From contig CAAHDP010000211.1 of NCBI GenBank assembly GCA_900770515.1, positions 1 to 5,473 of the forward strand: a DNA stretch of 5,473 bases, given 5' to 3'. The DNA comes from an uncultured Prevotella sp. (GTDB taxonomy: Bacteria > Bacteroidota > Bacteroidia > Bacteroidales > Bacteroidaceae). Shown here in pieces: positions 1 to 5,473 of the stretch (its first letter is position 1; each line of letters begins with the position of its first letter). Made by a program: the position numbers and the translations under genes. The notes beneath the pieces are model-generated. The model ran no database searches and was not told the origin of the DNA. It saw only the letters and a list, made by a program, of their open reading frames with translations.

Positions 1-2
1 AA

Positions 3-929
3 AGGAAGATTTATGGTGTGGTGCGCATCCCCAAGAATTTCAACCTTGACATTTGGAGAGGCGAACAGACCACCGTAGGACTGTATTGCGACATGAGTTC
101 GCTGCTCTATTACAAGGCGCTGCTCCTTGCCGCCAACAATGTTTCGCTGGATATGAACCGCGATATCAAGGTGGAAAAGCATCTGCATCCGATGACCCGG
201 CAGGATGAGGAGATAGCCCGAATGCCGATAGAATACGACTACATCAGTCTCTTCAATCCGCAGAGTGGTTTTGCCGCCTTCCTCATTCCTCCAGTGCTGA
301 TGCTCATCCTGCAGCAAACGCTGTTTCTGGGCATCGGCATGTCGATGGGCAACCAGCGCGAGAAATGCCTCGCCCGCATGCTGCCTAAGCGCAAGTGGTA
401 CAGAAGACCGGTGGATATCGTCCTGGGTAAGGCCATCTTCTACTTTATCCTCTATCTGCTGATGGCGATATATGCCTATGCCGCCGTAACCCGTTGGTTC
501 AGCCTGCCGGATGTGGGTAACTATTTCGTGTTCCTCAGGTTCATCATTCCTTACATCCTTGCCTGCATCTTCATGGCAATGGTGCTGTCGGTACTGGTTT
601 ACCGGAGAGAAGACTGCATCATGCTGTTCGTTTTCCTGTCGGTACCTTTGCTATTCCTGTCGGGCATTTCGTGGCCGGGGTCAGAGATTCCAGAGTTCTG
701 GAAATATGTATCCTGGCTCTTCCCTTCTACGTTTGGCATGAACGGCTACCTGCGCATTATGGGCACGGGGGCATCCATTACCGACATACATCATGAATAT
801 ATTGGTTTATGGTGCCAGGTGGGTGTGTATGGCATCCTAGCCTGCATCATGTATCGGCTGAGACTGAAAGCCATCGTCAAGCGACTTTCATCCGCCAAGA
901 ACCGCCAGAAGATGTATCAGGGTAAATAA
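3..929 (+). CDS. ABC-2 type transporter permease, 5'-truncated by the window edge
   Basis: Seen: the frame is open from base 3 (reading RKIYGVVRIPKNF...) to a TAA at 927-929, giving about 308 visible residues. The GTG at 18 is internal, because the typical N-terminal half-motif (YGVVRIP) runs across it; the true start is off the left edge, probably some 80-90 codons upstream judging by family length. A soluble segment (GEQTTVGLYCDMSSLLYYKA) is followed by five hydrophobic segments at about bases 267-347, 417-491, 522-599, 615-674 and 801-857, and then a basic C-terminal tail. Together with one missing N-terminal segment this makes the six-helix ABC-2 plan with a large periplasmic loop between helices 1 and 2. 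Known: such permeases in Bacteroidota usually sit in operons with a second permease, an HlyD-type adaptor and a TolC-type channel. Inferred: this is the last gene of such an inner-membrane efflux operon, since a terminator follows about 75 bases downstream. The substrate cannot be told. Confidence 0.88.
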   Translation, partial: RKIYGVVRIPKNFNLDIWRGEQTTVGLYCDMSSLLYYKALLLAANNVSLDMNRDIKVEKHLHPMTRQDEEIARMPIEYDYISLFNPQSGFAAFLIPPVLMLILQQTLFLGIGMSMGNQREKCLARMLPKRKWYRRPVDIVLGKAIFYFILYLLMAIYAYAAVTRWFSLPDVGNYFVFLRFIIPYILACIFMAMVLSVLVYRREDCIMLFVFLSVPLLFLSGISWPGSEIPEFWKYVSWLFPSTFGMNGYLRIMGTGASITDIHHEYIGLWCQVGVYGILACIMYRLRLKAIVKRLSSAKNRQKMYQGK

Positions 930-1003
930 TTTCAACGTTTATTCAACAAAAACTGCTAATCTCTCAATATATAAAGAAATCTTTTTTGTAATGCACAATT
1001 GCG
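930..1003. other. AT-rich intergenic stretch, no gene seen
   Basis: Between the permease stop and its terminator the sequence is AT-rich and holds no ORF worth calling. An imperfect 12-base palindrome GCACAATTGCGC (993-1004) abuts the terminator stem, and I attach no function to it. Confidence 0.5.
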
Positions 1004-1060
1004 CTCACCAGCCCAACTTTGGTTCCATACCTCCCAAAGTGGCTGGTGAGTTTGTTTTTT
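1004..1060 (+). terminator. Intrinsic terminator of the permease operon
   Basis: Left arm CTCACCAGCC (1004-1013) pairs perfectly with GGCTGGTGAG (1041-1050). The stem continues as ACTTTGG (1016-1022) with CCAAAGT (1034-1040), past a two-base bulge at 1014-1015. This gives a 17-bp stem with an 11-base loop, followed directly by the T-rich run TTTGTTTTTT (1051-1060). The T-run lies only on the plus-strand exit side, so it ends transcription from the permease. On the minus strand no T-run follows the hairpin, so it is not clearly a terminator for the patatin gene. Confidence 0.88.
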
Positions 1061-1100
1061 CCTATAAAGATAAGTTTTATTTAGAAGGTGTGTTCTAATA

Positions 1101-3365
1101 TCAGAATATGAAGCCAGCATTGATATAGAATCCTACATTCTTACCCAGGTTGGAATAATTGGCTTGAACGCTTACCGGACCCAGGACGAAATCATAGGAT
1201 GCCCGCAAGGCTCCTCCCCACAAATCATCACCGATGAGAATATGGGAAAACTTGTGGGCTTCCTTGCCATACTCTCCCAGAGCGGTAAGATAGAACTTGC
1301 CTTTCACCCGATAGCGGAAACCGAGTTGAGCAGTCACCACATTGCATTCCAGCAGATGAACATGCTGTACACTTTCCCATGACATCTGCCATGGCAGATA
1401 GTAACCGTCAGCTACTCCACCTGCATAATTCTGATAAATGGCAGGAATAGAACTGCCAAACACAAAACGACTCTTCAGCTTAGGAAGCAGATACAATCGG
1501 GAATTCAACCGCAAGGCACTTTCACCACAGAAAGTAGCCTCACCAAAAGGATTACCATCTGCATACTTCAAGCCGTCGTCCGTATGCAGAACGCCCTGCA
1601 CCTGGATACGGCTTCCACGGGTAGGAAAATAACGGCGGTCATAGGTATCCATCACTACAGAAGCAAAGTAGTTCAGGAAATGATCTGACGAACGTGACTG
1701 TATGCTCCCGTCTCGCATGAACATTTCAGAATGATAATGGTAATAATCGAACTGCACACCTGATTTCAATCGGAAGTTGCCGATATCACGTGTATAGAAT
1801 CCTGCCAGGGAATGCGATAGGAACTCTAACGCATCCAGCTTATGCTTACCCCCATAAAGGTCGAAATCATAATGAGCCAACCGGTAGGAGAAGCCCATTT
1901 TCGCTCCGAAAAGATTGCCGTATGCATATTTCATATCCAGATAGGGATTACGGGAAATACGCCCCGTCAAGGCATAGTGATGACGGGTGGAGAACTGTTG
2001 ATTGTTGGAAATCTGAGCAATGACGCTCGCCAGATCCTGCGTGTCAAAACGAGCACCTACACTGATTCTTCTGGATTCGTTGGGCTCCAGCATGAATACC
2101 AGTTCATAAGGTTCATCGTTAGAGAGTCTGTATTCTACGCGTGAAAAGATATTCAGTCCCCTGAGCATGGCGAGTGTACCATCAATGTCCCCCGGAGTGA
2201 CTTCCGAGTCATCCCTTAAAGCGATTTTCTTCCTAATCCACGCTTCTTCCTCACCACCGATGCCCTCTATCCGGATGCTTCCTATGTGGTAGGCTTCTGT
2301 ATGCGATGGTTTCTGTAGCCTGCCGTGTTTCCAGTCTTGCCATGTATCATTCTGCATGATGGAATCAGGAACATCGGCATAGATATACTTCTTCAAATCC
2401 ATCAGTTCACCCCACTTCTGTCGGGCAGCCAGTTCGCCCCTCTGTATCATCGTATCAATGGCTTCCGGCTGGAAACTGGCTGCCGAGAACCCTTTCAGAG
2501 AAGGATTGATATAAAGATCGGCTTCCGCCATATTCTTCCGGTATTTGGTCTGCCCCATCATACCAATAAGCTGTTCTACAACAGCAGAAGGCGATTTCAG
2601 CTCTTCCTTCTTCTTCCACCCGGTACTCAAATCCACGCAGATAATCACATCCGCTCCCATTTCCTTTGCCACATCAACTGGCAGATTGTTCAAGGCGCCG
2701 CCATCCACCAGCATCTTCCCTTTCCATTCTACCGGAGCAAACACGCCCGGTATCGACATGCTGGCACGCATCGCCATAGGCAAAGAACCCGACGAAAACA
2801 CCACTTCCTTTCCGTCCACCAAATCTACTGCCACGCAACGGTAAGGAATAGGCAGGCTGGAGAAATCATCTACCTGATGATAACCCACCGTGAGTTTAGA
2901 GAAAAGGTTAAAGATGTTCTGTCCCTTCACATAACCAGCTGGCAACGAAACCTTTCTTTCCTTGGAAAGAGGAATATGAACGATATATTTCTCTCTTTCT
3001 TCTTTAGAAAGGAATGTCTCAGATTCGCGTTTCACCTGATCGCTCAAAAGAAAAATCCAGTTCTGGTTGCGGTAGAGGCTGTCGATATCAGCAGCATCGT
3101 AGCCGATGGCATAGAGTCCACCCACGATGGCACCGATACTGGTTCCGGCAATATAATCGATGGGGATGTCCGCCTCTTCCAGCACCTTGAGCACACCCAC
3201 TTCGGCAGCCCCCTTGGCGCCACCTCCACCCAAAACGAGTCCCACCTTCTTACGTGGCTGCAGGGATTGCGTAGATTGCAAAGCTTGCTGGGCTTGTGTG
3301 GATAGTTGACCCAAGAAGCCGAGCAAAAACAACAAACATAATATCATTCTTTTATGTACCATCAT
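1101..3365 (-). CDS. Patatin-like phospholipase with POTRA and outer-membrane beta-barrel (type Vd autotransporter-like)
   Basis: A 754-residue protein, predicted to be a lipid acyl hydrolase displayed at or secreted across the outer membrane. Residues 1-25 form a signal peptide (KR, a Leu-rich core, cleavage after TQA), then a short Gln-rich linker. The patatin domain (about 40-330) has the oxyanion-hole loop LGGGGAKG (45-52), the nucleophile elbow GTSIG (Ser76) and the VDGGALNNLP motif (Asp221 of the Ser-Asp dyad), so catalysis looks intact. A POTRA-like domain follows (about 356-428: IGSIRIEGI, LRGLNIFSRVEYRL), then about 320 residues of alternating aromatic beta-strands ending INAGFIF, the C-terminal Phe expected of a BAM substrate. 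Known: this order matches PlpD of Pseudomonas and FplA of Fusobacterium. Start: the frame extends to a TTG at 3401, but that codon overlaps the -7 promoter element, so ATG 3365 is chosen; ATG 3362 and ATG 3347 are alternatives. No Shine-Dalgarno is visible. Substrate, and whether the patatin domain faces outward, are unknown. Confidence 0.92.
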   Translation of the reverse strand: MMVHKRMILCLLFLLGFLGQLSTQAQQALQSTQSLQPRKKVGLVLGGGGAKGAAEVGVLKVLEEADIPIDYIAGTSIGAIVGGLYAIGYDAADIDSLYRNQNWIFLLSDQVKRESETFLSKEEREKYIVHIPLSKERKVSLPAGYVKGQNIFNLFSKLTVGYHQVDDFSSLPIPYRCVAVDLVDGKEVVFSSGSLPMAMRASMSIPGVFAPVEWKGKMLVDGGALNNLPVDVAKEMGADVIICVDLSTGWKKKEELKSPSAVVEQLIGMMGQTKYRKNMAEADLYINPSLKGFSAASFQPEAIDTMIQRGELAARQKWGELMDLKKYIYADVPDSIMQNDTWQDWKHGRLQKPSHTEAYHIGSIRIEGIGGEEEAWIRKKIALRDDSEVTPGDIDGTLAMLRGLNIFSRVEYRLSNDEPYELVFMLEPNESRRISVGARFDTQDLASVIAQISNNQQFSTRHHYALTGRISRNPYLDMKYAYGNLFGAKMGFSYRLAHYDFDLYGGKHKLDALEFLSHSLAGFYTRDIGNFRLKSGVQFDYYHYHSEMFMRDGSIQSRSSDHFLNYFASVVMDTYDRRYFPTRGSRIQVQGVLHTDDGLKYADGNPFGEATFCGESALRLNSRLYLLPKLKSRFVFGSSIPAIYQNYAGGVADGYYLPWQMSWESVQHVHLLECNVVTAQLGFRYRVKGKFYLTALGEYGKEAHKFSHILIGDDLWGGALRASYDFVLGPVSVQANYSNLGKNVGFYINAGFIF

Positions 3366-3398
3366 ATTGCTCAGGGTTTTAATGAATAACTGACACGG

Positions 3399-3430
3399 CA
3401 AAGATACGAAGAAAGAATGGTACTCGCAAG
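3399..3430 (-). promoter_or_regulatory. Promoter of the patatin gene (Bacteroidota type)
   Basis: Read on the minus strand: -33 element CTTG (3430-3427), a 20-base spacer, then -7 element TATCTTTG (3406-3399), which matches the Bacteroidota consensus TAnnTTTG with a spacing in the usual 19-21 range. Transcription would begin near 3392-3395, leaving an untranslated leader of roughly 27-30 bases before ATG 3365. The start-site position is inferred from the motif. Confidence 0.78.
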
Positions 3431-3473
3431 TAAAACTACGATAAAATTGAAAATCCCCCTATTTTTCTTGCGA
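3424..3473. repeat. Inverted repeat TCGCAAG / CTTGCGA holding both -33 elements
   Basis: TCGCAAG (3424-3430) and CTTGCGA (3467-3473) are perfect 7-base inverted copies separated by 36 AT-rich bases. Each arm contains the -33 element of one of the two divergent promoters. The centre, 3448.5, is also the exact midpoint of the two -7 elements. A further direct copy of the nine bases TACTCGCAA (3421-3429) occurs at 3524-3532, just downstream of the right-hand promoter. It may be an operator for a dimeric regulator or simply two promoters sharing sequence. Confidence 0.55.
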
Positions 3474-3498
3474 AATCAAAATATTCATCGTATCTTTG
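3467..3498 (+). promoter_or_regulatory. Promoter of the AAA-ATPase/nuclease gene (Bacteroidota type)
   Basis: -33 element CTTG (3467-3470), a 20-base spacer, and -7 element TATCTTTG (3491-3498). The arrangement is the mirror image of the patatin promoter, with identical box sequences and identical spacing. The predicted start of transcription is near 3503-3506, so the TTG at 3496 lies within the promoter and cannot be the start codon. The leader before ATG 3565 would be about 60 bases. Confidence 0.78.
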
Positions 3499-3552
3499 CA
3501 AAAAGAATTTATGGAAAGAGGATTACTCGCAAAAAGCTATCCTGAAAACATA

Positions 3553-3556
3553 GGAG
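3553..3556 (+). promoter_or_regulatory. Shine-Dalgarno-like GGAG deciding the start at 3565
   Basis: GGAG (within TAGGAGATT) lies eight bases before ATG 3565, a good spacing for ribosome binding. The other in-frame ATG at 3511 has only A-rich sequence before it and would leave a leader of under ten bases. Bacteroidota often do without Shine-Dalgarno sequences, so this supports the start but does not prove it. Confidence 0.5.
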
Positions 3557-3564
3557 ATTTGATT

Positions 3565-5151
3565 ATGACAGAAATGAACGATAGAAGATTGCCGGTAGGC
3601 ATCCAGTCTTTTGAGGAAATCAGAAAGGGTGGTTATCTTTATGTTGACAAGACAGATATCATCTGGAATCTTGTCAACAGGGGGAAAAAGTATAATTACC
3701 TGAGCCGACCACGCCGCTTCGGTAAGTCGATTCTCGTGGATACACTTCGGGCTTACTTCGAAGGAAAAAAGGAACTCTTCGAAGGATTGAAAGTGATGGA
3801 GTTGGAAAAAGAATGGATCTGCTATCCCGTCATTCGACTCGACATGAGTTGCGGAGGTGCTACACCCGAAGAACTCAACTCCTATCTCGATGATGCCTTC
3901 TATAAACTTGAACAGAAGTATGAGGTAGCCGTGCGCCCAGAGGCATCCCTTGCCGTCCGCTTCCAGAACATCATCGAAACGATGTTTCAAAAGACCGGGA
4001 AACAGGCGGTTATCCTCATCGATGAGTATGATTCTCCATTGCAGCATTCCTGGAAGACTCCTCAGCATGATGCCTGCACAGCCATCTATAAATCCGTATT
4101 TGCCGTCTTGAAAAAAGAGGACGAGCACGAGCGCTTCGTCTTCATCACGGGCATCACCAAGTTCACACAAATCTCCCTGTTCTCCGTACTCAACAACCTG
4201 AGTAACATCAGTTTTGATGCACCTTACGCCACTATCTGCGGCATTTCGAAACAGGAAGTTGCCGACAACTTCAAGCCTGAGATTGAAGCGATGGGAGAAG
4301 AAAACGGATGGACTTCTGAGGAGACGCTGAAGCAGCTCACGGCGTTTTACGACGGATATCATTTCTGCAGCGATAACATGGTAGATATATTCAATCCGTT
4401 CAGCCTCATCAATGCCCTGGAGGATAGGAAATTGAGAAATTACTGGGCTTCATCTGGCGCCACTTCCCTATTGCCAAAGTTCGTGGATGACATGGAAATG
4501 AAGATGGAATATTTTGACCACTGCTTCATCGAGGGCGATACCCTGGAGACATCGGACGTGGTGAATGGCGGAGCCGAGCTCTTCCTCTACCAGTCGGGTT
4601 ATCTCACCATCAAGGGTTACGACGATGGCGTTTACATCCTGGGCTTCCCTAACTTTGAAGTTCGCAAGGCATTATACCGCGTAGTGGTTCCTGCCTTGAC
4701 CATGAAGTCGAATTCGGAAGTAGTTTCTGCGCAGAGCTTCCTCAGAAAAATGATGCAGGACGGCAACACCGCAGAAGCCAAGAAGGCATTGAAGGCACTT
4801 ATTGCCGATGTTCCATACAGTAACAAGAAGATGGCTAGCATGGATATGGAGGAGCGTTACCGACTGATAATGAGCACGATATTCAGGGCCTTGGGCTTTA
4901 GGGTGGAAGTAGAGAGAATGCTGGCCACTGGCAGAATAGACATGATTGTGGAGGTTCCGTCCATCATCTACGTCCTGGAACTGAAGCTATCTAACAATGG
5001 CGGCATTTCTGCTGCCGAGAACCAGATAAAGGAAAAGAGCTACACAGAACCATTCAAGGCCGACAAGCGCAAGGTCATCGCCCTGGCAGTGGAACTCGAT
5101 GAAACGGGCAAGGGATTGATAGATTGGAAAGAAGTGGATGAGTCTTTGTAA
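3565..5151 (+). CDS. AAA-ATPase-like protein with C-terminal PD-(D/E)XK nuclease-fold domain
   Basis: A 528-residue cytoplasmic protein with no signal or membrane segment. The N-terminal AAA-ATPase-like domain (about 8-260) opens with the family signature LPVGIQSFEEIR...YLYVDKT, then a Walker A variant RPRRFGKS (48-55) and a Walker B strand AVILIDEYDSPL (148-159, Asp153/Glu154), followed by FITGITKF (193-200) and LTAFYDGYHF (258-267). A middle helical region contains YQSGYLTI (342-349). The C-terminal domain (about 430-528) has GRID (Asp459), then ELK (Glu472, Lys474) and QIKEKSY (Gln487, Lys491, Tyr493), the pattern of the PD-(D/E)XK nuclease fold. All key positions are present, so both domains look functional, and the length is normal for the family. 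Known: the family (Pfam AAA-ATPase_like plus PDDEXK_9) is present in many copies in gut Bacteroidota and has no settled function. Start: ATG 3565 is chosen for its GGAG; 3511 (546 residues) and 3574 are alternatives. Roles in DNA handling, selfish maintenance or defence are guesses. Confidence 0.92.
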   Translation: MTEMNDRRLPVGIQSFEEIRKGGYLYVDKTDIIWNLVNRGKKYNYLSRPRRFGKSILVDTLRAYFEGKKELFEGLKVMELEKEWICYPVIRLDMSCGGATPEELNSYLDDAFYKLEQKYEVAVRPEASLAVRFQNIIETMFQKTGKQAVILIDEYDSPLQHSWKTPQHDACTAIYKSVFAVLKKEDEHERFVFITGITKFTQISLFSVLNNLSNISFDAPYATICGISKQEVADNFKPEIEAMGEENGWTSEETLKQLTAFYDGYHFCSDNMVDIFNPFSLINALEDRKLRNYWASSGATSLLPKFVDDMEMKMEYFDHCFIEGDTLETSDVVNGGAELFLYQSGYLTIKGYDDGVYILGFPNFEVRKALYRVVVPALTMKSNSEVVSAQSFLRKMMQDGNTAEAKKALKALIADVPYSNKKMASMDMEERYRLIMSTIFRALGFRVEVERMLATGRIDMIVEVPSIIYVLELKLSNNGGISAAENQIKEKSYTEPFKADKRKVIALAVELDETGKGLIDWKEVDESL

Positions 5152-5172
5152 AATACAACTCCAAACAAACAT

Positions 5173-5232
5173 CCCGCCAGATGTCCTACCGGATTCAAAA
5201 TCCGTTGGGACACCTGGCGGGTTCTTTTGTTT
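5173..5232 (+). terminator. Strong intrinsic terminator, probably bidirectional, between convergent genes
   Basis: CCCGCCAG (5173-5180) pairs with CTGGCGGG (5214-5221). After one mismatch, TGTCC (5182-5186) pairs with GGACA (5208-5212), and past a small internal loop an inner hairpin CGGATT (5190-5195) pairs with AATCCG (5199-5204) around a three-base loop. The plus-strand exit carries TTCTTTTGTTT (5222-5232). On the minus strand the hairpin is followed by TGTTTGTTT (complement of 5162-5170), a weaker T-rich run, so it may also end the toxin transcript arriving from the right. Confidence 0.88.
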
Positions 5233-5233
5233 A

Positions 5234-5473
5234 TCATAAAGACTGATGATAATCCTTTCTTTCTATCCTCCTGGCTCGCATGTTCAGCTTACGAGGATCT
5301 TGGCGCAAATCCCAGAGATCCACCAGCCAGATGATATCTTTCTCTTCATTATAGAAATAGATAATCTTGAAGTTCTTCATGATGATGGCACCACGAAACT
5401 CCATTGTTTCATTACGGAAATGAGCTACTATAGGATAACGCTTAGGCATAAATTCTAATAAACGCTTAATTTC
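5234..5473 (-). CDS. RelE/ParE-family toxin-like protein, 5'-truncated by the window edge
   Basis: On the minus strand the frame is open from the right edge (EIKRLLEFMPKRYP...) to a TGA at 5236-5234, giving 79 visible residues. The ATG at 5449 is internal: the eight codons before it are open and read like the helix that precedes the beta-sheet core in this family, so the start lies off the right edge. The visible part has the strands FRGAIIMKNFKIIYFYNEE and DIIWLVDLWDLRQDPRKL, the latter ending in the W-D-x-R-x-DP pattern seen at the end of ParE/plasmid-stabilisation toxins. Family length is usually about 95-110 residues, so roughly 20-30 are missing. Known: such toxins normally follow a small antitoxin gene, which would lie to the right of this window. 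Target (ribosome-dependent mRNA cleavage or gyrase) cannot be told. The tail after DPRKL, about 20 residues rich in Arg/Lys, is longer than usual. It is convergent with the ATPase/nuclease gene. Confidence 0.68.
   Translation of the reverse strand, partial: EIKRLLEFMPKRYPIVAHFRNETMEFRGAIIMKNFKIIYFYNEEKDIIWLVDLWDLRQDPRKLNMRARRIERKDYHQSL

Noticed and set aside
18..20. GTG at 18 as the start of the permease
   Set aside because: The frame is open upstream to the window edge, and the residues across this codon belong to a conserved internal segment of the family. Starting here would remove the first membrane helix.
511..741. Small plus-strand open frame overlapping the permease
   Set aside because: It is in another frame within a membrane-protein gene; its Cys/Ser/Trp-rich translation is typical of a shadow of hydrophobic codons.
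1081..1098. Inverted repeat TTAGAA-GGTGTG-TTCTAA just after the patatin stop
   Set aside because: Six A/T-rich base pairs form a weak stem and no good T-run follows on the minus strand, so I do not call it a terminator. The patatin terminator remains unidentified.
2325..3305. Open frame of 326 codons on the plus strand inside the patatin gene
   Set aside because: It lies wholly antisense to a gene with clear catalytic motifs, its translation is rich in His/Arg/Phe without a recognisable domain, and it has no promoter or ribosome site. It is a codon-bias shadow.
3523..4362. Open frame of 279 codons on the minus strand inside the ATPase/nuclease gene
   Set aside because: It is antisense to the conserved ATPase domain and looks like the complement of that coding sequence, with no domain of its own.
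5246..5458. Plus-strand open frame of 70 codons at the right end
   Set aside because: It is antisense to the toxin-like frame, which has recognisable family features and stays open through the window edge. It also lies directly after a strong terminator with no promoter seen.

Overview
The window looks like chromosomal DNA from a gut or oral member of the Bacteroidota, most likely Prevotella/Segatella. This rests on the two promoters, both with the TAnnTTTG-type -7 element typical of this phylum, on weak use of Shine-Dalgarno sequences, and on the families encoded (ATPase-less ABC-2 efflux permease, patatin/beta-barrel protein, AAA-ATPase-like/PD-(D/E)XK protein). The genus is an inference from protein style; no database search was run.

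Layout. (1) 3-929, plus strand: the C-terminal part of an ABC-2 type permease whose start lies off the left edge. It is followed by a strong intrinsic terminator (1004-1060). (2) 1101-3365, minus strand: a complete outer-membrane patatin-like phospholipase with signal peptide, patatin domain, POTRA-like domain and C-terminal beta-barrel ending in Phe, an architecture like the type Vd autotransporters (PlpD/FplA). (3) 3366-3564: a divergent promoter region. Two near-identical Bacteroidota promoters face away from each other with exact two-fold symmetry. (4) 3565-5151, plus strand: a complete AAA-ATPase-like protein with a C-terminal PD-(D/E)XK nuclease-fold domain, one of the expanded and poorly understood families of gut Bacteroidota. 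(5) 5173-5232: a strong hairpin terminator between convergent genes. (6) 5234-5473, minus strand: the C-terminal part of a RelE/ParE-like toxin whose start, and any antitoxin partner, lie off the right edge.

How the genes relate. No single operon spans the window. The permease is the distal end of an efflux operon reading in from the left. The patatin gene and the ATPase/nuclease gene are transcribed divergently from paired promoters and may be expressed in parallel, but nothing shows a shared pathway. The ATPase/nuclease gene beside a toxin gene suggests an accessory or defence-like neighbourhood to the right; this is only a suggestion from context. I found no RNA genes, CRISPR arrays, IS elements or attachment sites. 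The most interesting items are the symmetric promoter pair, which also decides the start codons of both flanking genes, and the ATPase/nuclease protein, whose function is unknown.
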